Part shown: piece after piece, positions 11,383-22,634 of the stretch
How positions within the stretch are numbered: position 1 is the stretch's first letter
How the letters are laid out: every line of letters starts with the position of its first letter
Origin: Kitagawia praeruptora
Taxonomy: Eukaryota; Streptophyta; Magnoliopsida; Apiales; Apiaceae
Length of the DNA: 64,000 nucleotides
Assembly (NCBI GenBank): GCA_037693485.1
Contig: CM075348.1
Coordinates: 106,872,109 to 106,936,108, forward strand
Reading direction: 5' to 3'
Program-made: the position numbers and the translations under genes
Notes under the pieces: model-generated
What the model was told of the DNA's origin: nothing
The model's database searches: none
The model's input: only the letters and a program-made list of their open reading frames with translations

Positions 11383-12882
11383 GTGGTGAATAGTAGGAAA
11401 GATCAGATCACAGTCACTGCAACACAAGAACCATCTAGTCAGAGGTTGGATGAATCAGGAGCTGTGATAGCTGATGTTGAAAGGTCTTCTGTGATGACTG
11501 AAATTGCAAGTGAGAAACCCTATGATATGGGAGGAATAACTTTGACTGGTTTTCTTGAAGATCAAACAAACATTGTTCAGTCAGAGTCTATCCACCTTGA
11601 GGGTGAGTCTCAGCAAACAACACTTAAAGATGGTGATGTACTAATTATGATGTCTAATGAAGTATTACTGAAGACATCAGAGTCTAGTAAAGAACCTGAA
11701 AGTGGTATACTGGAGCCTGTAGTTTCTGAAAGGAAAGAAGATGATTGTATGGGTTCAGAGACTATAGCAGCTCACTCCTTGGAGAAAACCTCAAGCCACA
11801 TGCCATATGAGGAACCCTCTCTCCATGTGAGTTCAGGTATAAAAACTCCTTCTAAACTCTATTTTTCTGTAGGTCATGAGAGCACTTATCCAAATTTGAG
11901 TGATACACTTGAAAAGATGGATATTGATCCACAATTTGAGCGGCTGGCTCCTGACCAGGCAAAAGGTGAGGTAGAAAGAGTATTGACTTTAGTAAGTCAA
12001 AGTGAGAATGAGGGTATGGATGATCAACTCCATAGTGAGGGAGAGAAAATTAGGAAACCATCATTTGATTTCTGGGATCAGGTTTTTCCTGAATCTTGGT
12101 CTGAAAATTTGGATATGGATGCTGGTACTTATTCATTCATCAAAATGTATCAGAAGAATGACCTAGCACATCACAATGCAAAGCCAGAAGTTAAAGCTCA
12201 GAAGCAAAAGGAGAGGCTTGCAGAAATCATTAACAGGAGAGGTGCCAGGATAAAGCAATCTCTTGATACATATGTACCAGATGAAGATCCTAATGATCCT
12301 AGTGTTCCTTTGTATGTACTTCCAATATCAGCTAGAATTGAGACATCTACAGTCTCTGATCACTCTAAGGAGGAGTCAGGATTTGAAGATGTTAGTACAC
12401 AGAATACTGGTGAAGGAGATGATGATCATGTTTCAGTTCCAGAACAGAAAGATGAAGACGTTGATACTTCTAATCAGGTTTTATTACTTGAATATCATAC
12501 AACTCAAGCAACTTCTTCTACAAGACTTGAAGATAAAGTTCTTTCTGATTCTGATACTGAAGATACTAGAAGCACTTCCAACATTGAAGTTCATTCTGAT
12601 GTTTTGAAAGATATTCAGAATTCTCAAATTGCTATTCAAACAAGACTTCAATCACTTGAAGATAACCAAGTCACAATTATGGAAAATCAAGCAGTTCTTA
12701 TGAATCTCATTTGTTATGTTTCTGAATCTCTTGGAATTAATGTTGCTGATGTCAAAAAGGGGGAGATAAAGACAATTCAAAGACAACAACAACACTACCA
12801 GACTGAAGGAGATAAAGATAAAGCTAAAGCTGGGGGAGATAAAGATCAGACAAATGGTAGTAAAAAGAAGAACCAGGAGTGA
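11383..12882 (+). pseudogene. Copia accessory ORF3, C-terminal part (same frame)
   Basis: In the same frame as 9889-11334 and separated only by two TAG codons, so one ancestral protein of about 1,100 residues is likely. Contents: long acidic, Ser/Glu-rich linkers; a conserved block around SFDFWDQVFPESWSENL; a helical KAQKQKERLAEIINRRGARIKQS segment (matched in copia-2); and a C-terminal coiled-coil-like stretch (IQTRLQSLEDNQVTIMENQ), then a Lys/Asp-rich tail. The last 280 residues match copia-2 22629-21766 closely; the first 200 are deleted there. Confidence 0.7.
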
Positions 12883-13060
12883 CAGTGGTGAATCTCAGCT
12901 AGGAAGTGGTAAGGAAGAGCAGCATTAATAGTTAAAATTCTTTCTTCTAAGTACTGGATAAATGTCTACATCTGAGAAGGAGGTACTTAACTTCATAATT
13001 CTACATTCATAAATTCTATTCTGGTTGTATTGTTATATGTTTTGACATCCACAACTTAGA

Positions 13061-13117
13061 TTTATGCTTCAGATTGTAAAGCATAAATATTTATGCTTCA
13101 GATTGTAAAGCATAAAT
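13061..13117 (+). repeat. Duplicated hairpin next to the copia-1 PPT
   Basis: Two identical 28-bp units (13061-13088 and 13090-13117), each an inverted repeat with arms TTTATGCTT and AAGCATAAA. Copia-2 has one related unit beside its PPT (about 21526-21553). Confidence 0.85.
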
Positions 13118-13127
13118 AGGGGGAGAT
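13118..13127 (+). other. Polypurine tract of copia-1
   Basis: AGGGGGAGAT directly before the LTR's TGTTAGGAAT. Copia-2 has the identical tract (reverse complement, 21515-21524). Confidence 0.85.
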
Positions 13128-13858
13128 TGTTAGGAATAATTCATAAGTTGTGATGTTAAGAATAGAATTTACACATTATACTTCTTGTAATCCTGATCTT
13201 ATAAAGGATTTAGCACTGTATATAGGTTTTATGTGTAAAACAGTTATCTGTATAGTTTAGTCGGGAATGAACAGTGTATCGGAGACTACATGTCAGGAAC
13301 AGAGAGCAAATCCTGATGACGGTCCAATACTGATGGTTGATCAGATACTGATGCAGTGTGCAGATCCTGATATCAGTCATGCTACTGATGATGTCATTAT
13401 GGATGCTACAGAAACTGGCAAGTGCTATAAAACAGGATCGTTGTTTGAAGAACAAGCAAGAAGATATTATGAAGGAAAGAGTTTCTTTATTGATGGAAAC
13501 TATCGACTAGAAGGCAGAACATTGTCATGTATAGATTATATCTTTCTGTTATTAGTTGATAGGTAGCATTATAAATACTCTCTCAATATTATTGTAAAGA
13601 GCGACGAAGTTGTGAGTTCGTGTGCGTAGCTCTGTATAAGGTTTGTATTCGAGAGTTCGAAACAAACAGAGAGATATTTGTATTGTCAGCAGCTGCTAAA
13701 GGTATTGTACACCTTTGGTAGAGTTTGTATTTGATCTTATTAATACAAACAAGAGTTTGATTCATTCGTTTATTCATGTTCTTATAATCAAGCAAAAATC
13801 AGACACGATTATATAACTTGTATTCAACCCCCCCTTCTACAAGTTATTCGAGTTAACA
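13128..13858 (+). repeat. 3' LTR of copia-1 (731 bp)
   Basis: Bounded by TGTTAGGAAT and GAGTTAACA and closely related to the copia-2 LTRs. A TATA-like TTATAAATA lies at 13569-13577. ORFs inside it are not conserved proteins. Confidence 0.9.
13569..13577 (+). promoter_or_regulatory. TATA box of the copia-1 LTR
   Basis: TTATAAATA, conserved in both copia-2 LTRs (for example 31219-31227 on the minus strand) and partly in solo LTR 38219-38808. Confidence 0.5.
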
Positions 13859-14799
13859 AGACACTATTCGATATCTCTGAAAACACTGTTCGATATCTCA
13901 TTCGATATTTCAGAGATTCGATATGTCTACTACTCTATTCGAGAACTCAAGAAGTCAACAAGTCAAAGTGGTATTCGAGTTCTCAAAGAGTCAACAAGTC
14001 AAAGTTCCATTCGATATCTCAAGGACTCAGAAAGCTATTCGATATCTCAGGGATTCGACATGTCAAAATGCTCTATTCGACAACTCAAGGATTTCCAGAG
14101 AAAAGAACTATTCGAGAAGTGATTCGATATGTCATATAACAGTATTCGAGAACTCAGAGTTATCGATCAAGTCAATCCCAGTTCTCGAATCACTTACTTA
14201 GTCACTTCTCGAATACAGTCTTGGAGACAAAATACTGAAGAAGTTGTACAAGTCAGAAGCTCACAACAAGCCAATGCACTTTATGGACCACAATCTGTAA
14301 CGTGCTCTCGAAAGCCTACAAGGAAGCTTGGAGAGATATAGAAGAGACAAAGGGCTAAAGAAGTGGATCTAAACAGGCTTTGCAAAGTCAAATCTGTAAC
14401 CGTTTGGACACTTACTCAAAAAGGATAGACAGACTAGAAAGTAATTTGTTCAGCTACCTTATTTGCAGTAAGTAGGTTGTATCCATGTTCTATAAGGATA
14501 CAGCCTCACTTCCTTAGTAGTTAACTTTTGAGGAGTCAAGTTTTTCATACATTGTAAAGTCATATCTCTCTGAGAAAAATGAAGCTGAGAATACTATCAT
14601 TTGTATTCACAGATTGTAGCAACCTTTATCTAATACAATATTAGATTAAAGTGATATCGCGTCTTGTGTTGTTTTTATCCGTATTCATAATCCTTGCACA
14701 CACAAACACCGATCTTGCTACATAGACTCAAGAACAAGAAAAGTTCAAGAATCCATTCACCCCCCCTCTGTATTCTTTTACTGTTTTCAATACTCAACA
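13859..14799 (+). repeat. End of a second copia-type LTR
   Basis: Ends '...TTTTCAATACTCAACA' exactly where gypsy pol homology begins (compare 34348). The tail 'CCCCCCTCTGTATTC' resembles copia LTR ends. Its start is hidden by copia-1 at 13858. No internal region of this element is seen. The 13 ATTCGA/GTTCGA words are listed separately. Confidence 0.5.
13865..14215 (+). repeat. Cluster of ATTCGATATCTCA / ATTCGAGAACTCA words
   Basis: Thirteen (A/G)TTCGA words in about 290 bp, most extended as ATTCGATATCTCA or ATTCGAGAACTCA. After about 14180 the inverse form TTCTCGAAT appears twice. The units are irregularly spaced. Confidence 0.75.
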
Positions 14800-15158
14800 T
14801 GAAAAGAGAAGACATGAGTTTTGAGATAGGAAATCAAGTGTTGCTTAAAATGTCATCGTGGAAACGAGTTACGAGATTTGGTAAGAAGGGAAAGCTGTGT
14901 CTAAGATATGTAAGACCATTTGAAGTTTTGAAGTTGAGATTCAGCCGGATTTATCTTACGAGGAGCAACAGGTAGAAATTCAAAATAGGACTAATAGAAA
15001 GCTAAGAAATAAGACTGTTAGTTTGGTTAAGGTATTGTGGACGAGCCCTAAAGTTAAAAAGTCAACTTTGGAACTTGAGAGTGAGATGCTACCAAAGTAT
15101 CCTCATTTATTTACTTAGGTGAGATTCTGGGGACAGAATCCTTTTAAGGGGGGAAGGC
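14800..15158 (+). pseudogene. Ty3/gypsy pol C-terminal tail (upstream copy)
   Basis: Near-identical to 34346-34704. It encodes the post-integrase tail: DMSFEIGNQVLLKMS.., then in another frame the chromodomain-like end (RNKTVSLVKVLW...LESEMLPKYPHLFT). Frameshifts separate the parts. A PPT (about 15141-15158) follows, then LTR A1. A pol tail in front of A1 means A1 once served as a 3' LTR, although A1 also precedes a PBS. Confidence 0.8.
15141..15158 (+). other. Polypurine tract before LTR A1
   Basis: CTTTTAAGGGGGGAAGGC, the same as the tract before LTR A2 (34688-34704). Confidence 0.7.
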
Positions 15159-18100
15159 TAAAATGACCTAGAATTTTTTACGCTTTTATAAGTGTTTATT
15201 TAGTCGTTAAATGAAAATTATGTGAATTATAAGATGGATATATTTTGTGAAGTCAAGGTATGTGTGAAAATCATGTTTATGTGATTATGTGATGATTGGT
15301 ATGTGTCGTATATGTTCGAGGAATTTTATTTGTATTTTTAGAGCATTAAAAGTGTTTTTAAAGTGCATTTTTATTCTTCAAAAAATCTTATAAAATCATT
15401 GGAGTTGTTTTAAATCATCAAATCTTTTGCATTATCATCTTTGTGACATTATTTAGTTTTTAAAATTGGTGGGAGTATTTAATTATGGGTGTAAGTATTT
15501 TAAAATGATTTTAAAAGCTTTATTGCATTTAAAAGCTTTAAACTTGTAAAATTCATATAAAATCCATTTTTGACTCAAAAATTATTTTAAAAATATGGGG
15601 ATGTTTTTAAATTGCTAAATTATATTTTAAAATTGTAAAACTTATTTTTCCCTTAATTTCTTATTTTATTTCGTTTTTAAATGATTAAAAACTGAATTTT
15701 TGGAATTTCAGCAGGGTGATGGCCCAAAATATTCATATGGGAGCCATGCTGGCCCTTTTTACTGACGGGGCACGTTAAATCGTGTACCGTGATAGGAGGG
15801 GTAATACGGTACTTCGTGTACCGTGATAGGAGGTGATACGGAACACCATGTACCGTGATAGAGGTGATACGGAACACCATGTACCGTGACAGAGGTGATA
15901 CGGAACACCATGTACCGTGATAGAGGTGATACGAAACACCATGTACTGTATCCATCTAATACGGAGGCCGAAACTCCATATCCCGTCGGTATTTCGGGCC
16001 ATTTTTTCCAGAATCAGTATTTTGGGCAACTTCATCCCAAAAATCAGTATTTTGGTAATTCTCTCATTTCAGCATTACTAAATTACGAAAATACCCCTGG
16101 GTATATTATTAGACACCGCCACCAGCCTCTCCTTCATTTCTTATCAGTTTATTCAATTACAACCTCAGTCTCTTTTCTCTCTCTGATTTCTTGAGTCCAA
16201 AACCTTCAAATCACCGTATATTCCCTTCTTTAATCTTGTTATCATCTAAAATTAGTGAGTTAGATGATTTTGTTAAAAGTTCTTGAAGTTATATATTACA
16301 TATTGTATGTATAGGTTTGGGGTTTTGATATACAAGGATTTGGGAGCCTCGATTTTGATATTGGAGGATTGTATCATGTTTATGGAGTGGTAAAACGAAG
16401 CTTAAAGGTGGTTTGGAGGCTGTTCTCGGAGTTTTGACAAAACCCCACCGACGGCCATGTCTTTTTCCGGCAAGGGCTGGTCGGTGGTGGTGGTGTGTTG
16501 GTTTGACAGCTTGTATATGTGATTAAGAGTAGATATATGTGGTTAAACTGAATTGCATGCAAGGGTTTTCATGTTTTTGCTTTTTATTCGAATTATTATA
16601 TATATATACATGAATTTTATGAATTGTTAAGTGCTAATTGATATGTTTTGAATATTTTTAGTTCATGATTATTAAGGTACTGATTTGCATGTGAGTTATG
16701 TGGATTCGTAGTTGATTTTCGAATTTATATAGTAAGGAAATTGAATAAAATTAGTGTTATATAAATGATTGTTATAGAATTCTGCATTGTTCTGTTTTGT
16801 CTGGTATTTCGTGACTTTTTATCCCCTGTTCTGGACAGTGGGTATAGAATGAAAATGTTCTACTCGGAGTCTAGTTTGTCCACGCGAAAACCTTGTGTCA
16901 TTTAAGTTAACGAGTAAATAGTTATGCATGTTTTGGTAAATGTCGCGCATAACAGAATTTTCAGTGTCCGATTTATAAGTTATTTCAGTTCGTTTTTGAC
17001 CTAACTACAATTTTTGGAGATGAAATATTTATTCAAGATTGTTTTTATATTCAGGAGGGTGTATACCAAATTTTGAATTAAAATGATTATTTTTCAATTT
17101 ATTAAAAATATTTGAGTAAAGTGTGCGCAGTCGTGTTTTTAGTTCGAATCTTGTTTCTGATTAAGAAGGGTACTAATTTTGACGGAGTTGGATAGTAATT
17201 TATGAGTTGTAAGTATGAAAGAGAATTAGTAGTTGATTATGGATAGATTTGGTTATTGATTTGAGTCGATTATGTTCCGACGGGATAGTTCACTTTACAA
17301 AGGAAATGCTGTCTGTTTTTCGTTAGACTTATAATTGTAAAATGTATAGTATTATAATAGAAACTATTTGTAAAATGAGTTAACACTACCTGTTAAGTGC
17401 TTAAATGATTTATGTGATTAGTATGTTTTATGTGTTATGTGCTTAAGTGAATATTTGGCTATACTAAGTTGTGTTATAAATATAACAAGTATGTGTTATA
17501 TGTGTTAAGTGATAAAGCGTTATAAGATTCGTTGAGTAGAATAGAGTTAGATGATTAAGGGTAAAAGTATACTGAAGTTGTACTTTATCTGTATATAGGT
17601 GCAAGTAGGAGGACGGTAAAAGCCAATTCACGTGTAAATGGAATTTTAGAAGTGAGACATTATCGAAGTTAACGAGTACATTGATGTAAAGACTGACAAC
17701 TTGTGGAGGAAAGACATAAGCGCAGTTGAGTAGAGACCGACGTATAAGGAAGTAGAAAATGACGTAAGGTTGAATAACGATTCGATGTGCTGGAATCGAA
17801 ACTACGTATATTTAGGCAAGTGTTTCTATTCCTCACTTATTGTTCAAGTGAAGCATATCTGCTCCTGTTATTTATCCTATGTTTCATTCAAATCAATGTG
17901 CAAGTAACTATGTCTTTACTTGCAGTCACCTTTCTTAAACTGATATACCATGTTGATTCAAGCATGCCTATCTTATACCATGTTTCTCATAAATCTTGTT
18001 TAGCCCATTTTATTCGTATAACCAGAATTTTATGATCAACTGTTTTATAAACAAGAAGTTCTAAAGTAGCCTAATTCTTTTTAACTACTTCTTGACCATA

Positions 18101-18931
18101 TATGCCATACTACTTTCCAGAGTCAAACCTAATTGACTGACGGATAAACCATTATTTTAAATAACCTATGTCCGTTGTCAGTTGAACCTATGTTGACCTT
18201 AAAACTTATAAACTCCATTAAAATTTCCTTAACACTTGAAATCCTTATCAATTACCTTATTGACTTGTGTCTTTATCTTCTTGATCGAGGCTTGTATCCC
18301 TGATTCTTTCATGTCAGAAAACCTAGTCAATCCCTTTAACTTTTATCATTGCAAATCAAAATGAGTTGTTTTCTTAAAACTACCTTGAAGCTACCTAGAC
18401 TGGGCTGATTTGTTATCAGAGAGTCGAAAGTACTTCGAGGTAATTGTTTTGAAAAGATTAAGAGTTGAAGTGTTTGACGAAGATAAAAAGAGTTTTATGA
18501 AGTGGAATGGTTTTAAAATGAGATTTTTATAAATTGTTAGGAACTTCGTCAAAATGGTTTCTACGGATTCCTGACGATTGGAGAGACGGAACGAACAGGT
18601 AATGCCTGTTCCGTCAGTTTTTGAGGTGTATTTTTGTGTAGTTTTGGTCTGTCCAGTTCGACACCTTTATAGGCCAATGTGTTGCCTCTTGGGAACTCCA
18701 GTTATCCTAATGAGAGGAAATGATGTCCAGAGAGACACTATGTCCGGTATGGGGACTTTATGGGCTGATCACCCGTATTATCTATTACAATTAAAGCTCT
18801 AATCAGTTTTTTTAAAATGATGATTTCTTTTAGTTATTGTGAAATGAAATTGGTTTACCACTTGAAATGTTAATTGCTTAATTATATTGGTTGTGGCACC
18901 AAATCCTGACCCCGTATTTGGGGGTGTCACA
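15159..18931 (+). repeat. LTR A1 of gypsy complex A (3.77 kb)
   Basis: Runs from T(A)AAATGACCTAGAATTTTT to GTATTTGGGGGTGTCACA and is followed by a degenerate PBS. Highly similar to LTR A2 along most of its length. Differences: a 361-bp segment with tandem repeats (15705-16065) is absent from A2; A2 has a long (AT)n; about 690 bp of A1 (17840-18530) is replaced in A2; and A1 lacks about 530 bp present in A2 (37632-38165). Start TAAAATG versus TATAACG in A2 suggests a decayed TGTAACG start. Confidence 0.85.
15775..15955 (+). repeat. Tandem repeat of about 31-35 bp in LTR A1
   Basis: Five to six units built on GTACCGTGATAG(A)GG(T)GATACGGAACACCAT, with the last units most uniform. The array lies inside the 361-bp segment bounded by direct repeats ATTTCAGCA (15705-15713 and 16066-16074), of which A2 keeps only one. 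Confidence 0.85.
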
Positions 18932-18934
18932 GGT

Positions 18935-18945
18935 TGCTATCAGAG
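18935..18945 (+). other. Degenerate primer-binding site after LTR A1
   Basis: TGCTATCAGAG is one change from the initiator-tRNA-Met PBS TGGTATCAGAG. It marks the start of the internal region. Confidence 0.6.
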
Positions 18946-20776
18946 AAATAGGTTATGGTCAATGAAACAAGTTGGGACAATTATGAGTAAGTATTTAAGT
19001 TAGACATTAGGTAGAATGATTTAAGTTAAAATTCGTCTTAGGATTTCAAGATGAGAGTTGCGACTTTATTTGATAGTTCGACATATCATGCGAGTAGGAG
19101 ATCAATTCATCTGAAGGACCGGCTATGGATGAGGCAACTAATTCGGAGCTACAAGTTTGGAAAATGTCATCTGAAGACCCTCGTATACTTTCTTGAATTT
19201 ATTCTGTGACTTTAGCTACATCGCGAACGTTATAGAGAGAGTACGAGAAGAACTATAAGCGTGATGCGAACACGAATACCGATATTTGTTTGGAATAAGG
19301 GCGTAACTATTCCCTATTAGCCATTGCTCTTATTTAATTCCATGTCTGAGAAAATTGTTTAAAAAAAATCGATTCTTATTATCATTCTGAATTGTTGCAA
19401 CTAATTCACGGTTTATATTATCACTGAAGCATTTGTTACACACTGATGATTAAAAATCGAGAATGAATTTAGATCTTCTTAATTATTCAACTCATTATTG
19501 TCAGGCCGGTTTTGGAAACTAAGTGTATTAGTGCTTAGTCGATAAGAGTGAGATTATGAGTAATTATGAATTTCTTAAATGTTTGTTTAATCAATAGTTG
19601 ATGCATCCGTGTGATGATCAATTATACTTTGATTTTCGAGAAGTTTTGTATATCAGATATATTTAAACACAATCCTATTCTTTCCGAAATATCCCTATTT
19701 TTCAGAGGATATTTGATCCCATTTTATATACGAAAATTTTGTGATTCTTGAATTCTTTGCATTTTTCCATGCATATTCAATTTTCTTTATTGAAACTGGG
19801 ATGAACAACCCTATGTATATAGGGGATTCAGGGACATCTTATCTTTGTGATAGAAGTCTGGTGGGATGCCACTAATTGTATTTGTCATGAAAGTACTAAA
19901 GGTTGGCCACCTTTTTGTACTAGGGCGGTTGACCTAATTGACAAATGCAACCTGATAAAAGTTTGGCGATCATATTGATCTCTCGGTTAAATTCTTTTAT
20001 GAAAATTCTTTTGAACAAAACTCAGCTTATATTCACATATGTCGATACCTATTCATTTTATTGATTCATTTTGCTAGAAACCCTTATGAATCCTAAAGTT
20101 GTCAGTGATTGTAAGTAACAAAGGAAGATACGACGACACCCTAAGTGGCCAAGGTTACATAAATGTCAATAGAGAATTGGTTGAGCAAGTATGAGAGGAT
20201 AATAGATTACAATAGGAGTGGAGCATTAAGTCAGTTCTCTTATTGGATCGACGATATATTTACAAGATTTAATATTATTGAAAATTGAATAAAGAAAAGG
20301 AGCAAGTAACAAAAGTATCAAAGTATTATTTTGTGGGGGTCGAGAGTTGAATGATGGTAGAGATATATGGAATATGGTAGTTGCGCTGATGAAGAATTAT
20401 TTATGAACATCTGATTATTATATGTTGTATTTTGGATATAGTAGATGGAATATCACAAGATTTGGGTTTGTTTTAGACCAACTGTTGAATATAAATTTTA
20501 GAATCAAAACATGATAGCTTGAGAAAAGCAGAGCAAAGTTAGACAGATTGTTTCTAAGAAATTTTAACAGAAAGTGAAGATTTGGATAAAGAGTAAAGTG
20601 ACTGGGTTGGAGTTAACAATTTATGTGAGTATAGTTTAAAGAGTCGTGATTATTGGTAATAAAGGAGATTTGACTAAGATGGAATAAGATGATAGGAAAA
20701 AGGAGAAGACAAGGAATTCAGTTAAAAGATGGATGTAGGATATGGAAGAAATCGGAGTAGTAAGGCGAGTTAGCCA
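18946..20776 (+). mobile_element. Leader/5' internal region of gypsy complex A (no readable gag)
   Basis: About 1.8 kb between the PBS and the copia-2 insertion. No ORF resembles gag. It shares 'gatcatattgatctctcggt' and neighbouring words with positions 200-360. It is interrupted at 20776 by copia-2, with TSD AGCCA (20772-20776 and 31669-31673). Confidence 0.6.
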
Positions 20777-21514
20777 TGTTAACTCGAATAACTTGTAGAA
20801 GGGGGGGTTGAATACAAGTTATATAATCGTGTCTGATTTTTGCTTGATTATATGAACAAGAATAAAAGAATGAATCAAACTCTTGTTTGTATTAATAAGA
20901 TCAAATACAAACTCTACCAAAGGTGTACAATACCTTTAGCAGCTGTTGACAATACAAATCTCTCTCTGTTTGTTTCGAACTCTCGAATACAAACCTTATA
21001 CAGAGCTACGCACATTCACTTGTCTGACTCACAACCCACGCTCTTTACAATGATATTGAGAGAGTATTTATAATGCTACCTATAAACTAATAACAGAAAG
21101 ATATAATCTATACATGACAATGTTCTGCCTTCTAGTCGATAGTTTCCTTCAATAGAAAAACTCTTTCCTTCATAATATCTTCTTGCTTGTTCTTCAAACA
21201 ACGATCCTGTTTTATAGCACTTACCAGTTTCTGTAGCATCCATAATGACATCATCAGTAACACGACTGATATCAGGATCTGTACACTGCATCAGTATCTG
21301 ATCAACCATCAGTATTGGACCGTCATCAGGATTTGCTCTCTGTTCCTGACATGTAGTCTCCGATACACTGTTCATTCCTGACTAAAGTATACAGACAACT
21401 GTCTTACACATAGATCCTATATACAGTGCTAAATCCTTTATAAGATCAGGATTACAAGAAGTATAATGTGTAAATTCTATTCTTAACATCACAACTTATG
21501 AATTATTCCTAACA
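20777..21514 (-). repeat. 3' LTR of copia-2 (738 bp)
   Basis: Left copy on the plus-strand map, adjacent to the PPT (21515-21524) and flanked on its outer side by AGCCA. Confidence 0.93.
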
Positions 21515-21524
21515 ATCTCCCCCT
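21515..21524 (-). other. Polypurine tract of copia-2
   Basis: AGGGGGAGAT on the minus strand, abutting the 3' LTR. A single hairpin unit (TTATGCTT arms) lies just upstream. Confidence 0.85.
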
Positions 21525-21765
21525 ATTTATGCTTTAAAATCTGAAGCATAAATCTAAGTTGTGGATGTCAAAACATATAACAATACAACCAGAATAGAAT
21601 TTATGAATGTAGAATTATGAAGTTTAAGTACCTCCTTCTCAGATGTAGACGTTTATCTAGTACTTAGAAAAAAGAATTTTAACTATTAATGCTGCTCTTC
21701 CTTTACCACTTCCTAGCTGAGATTCACCACTATCACTCCTGGTTCTTCTTTTTACTACCCTTTGT

Positions 21766-22629
21766 CTACTCTTTATCTCCCCCAGCTTTATCTTTATCTC
21801 CTTTAGTCTGGTAGTGTTGTTGTTGTCTTTGAATTGTCTTTATCTCCCCCTTTTTGACATCAGCAACATTAATTCCAAGAGATTCAAAAACAGAACAAAT
21901 GAGATTCATAAGAACTGCTTGATTTTCCATAATTGTGACTTGGTTATCTTCAAGTGATTGAAGTCTTGTTTGAATATCAATTTGAGAATTCTGAATATCT
22001 TTCAAAACATCAGAATGAACTTCAATGTTGGAAGTGCTTCTAGTATCTCTAGAATCAGAATCAGAAAGAACTGTATCTTCAAGTCTTGTAGAAGAAGTTG
22101 TTTGAGTTGTATGATATTCAAGTAATAAAACCTGATTAGAAGTATCAACATCTTCATCTTTCTGTTCTGGAACTGAAACATGATCATCATCTCCTTCACC
22201 AGTATTCTGTGTACTAACATCTTCAAATCCTGACTCCTCTTTAGAGTGATCAAAGACTGTTGATGTCTCAGTTTTAGCTGATATTGGAAGTACATACAAA
22301 GGAACACTAGGATCATTAGGATCTTCATCTGGTACATATGTATCAAGAGATTGCTTTATCCTGGCACCTCTTCTGTTAATAATTCCTGCAAGCCTCTCAT
22401 TTTGCTTCTGAGCTTTAACTTCTGGCTTTGTATTGTGATGTGCTAGGTCATTCTTCTGATACATTTTGATGAATGAATAAGTACCAGCATCCATACCCAA
22501 ATTTTCAGACCAAGATTCAGGAAAAACCTGATCCCAGAAATCAAATGATGGTTTCCTAATTTTCTCTCCCTTACTATGGAGTTGATCATCCTTACCCTCA
22601 TTCTCACTTTGACTTACTAAAGTCAACAC
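21766..22629 (-). pseudogene. Copia-2 accessory ORF3, C-terminal part
   Basis: 287 residues homologous to the end of the copia-1 protein: the FDFWDQVFPESWSENL block, a basic helical segment, acidic linkers, a coiled-coil-like IQTRLQSLEDNQV stretch and a Lys/Asp-rich tail. It is out of frame with the N-terminal part because of a deletion (see 22635-23798), so it would not be made as part of the full protein. Confidence 0.7.
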
Positions 22630-22634
22630 TCTTT

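Larger units (their letters stand above)
9838..13858 (+). mobile_element. Copia-1: 3' half of a Ty1/copia element with accessory ORF
   Basis: Same family as complete element copia-2 (20777-31668). Only the accessory ORF downstream of pol, the PPT and the 3' LTR remain. The left edge is cut inside the ORF by the end of LTR B2 at 9837/9838; gag, pol and the 5' LTR are not present. The right flank after the LTR is AGACA, but no left flank survives to confirm a target duplication. Confidence 0.85.

Noticed and set aside
9889..12882. Envelope-like protein, making copia-1/2 a retrovirus-like element
   Set aside because: No signal peptide, transmembrane segment or cleavage site visible; position alone is not enough.
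13267..13566. 99-aa ORF repeated at 21076-21375 and 31290-31529
   Set aside because: It is the same stretch of the copia LTR in each copy; no protein features, and it spans LTR promoter sequence.
15677..16194. Repeat-containing ORFs on both strands
   Set aside because: Translations of the GTACCGTGATAG tandem array in LTR A1, absent from LTR A2.
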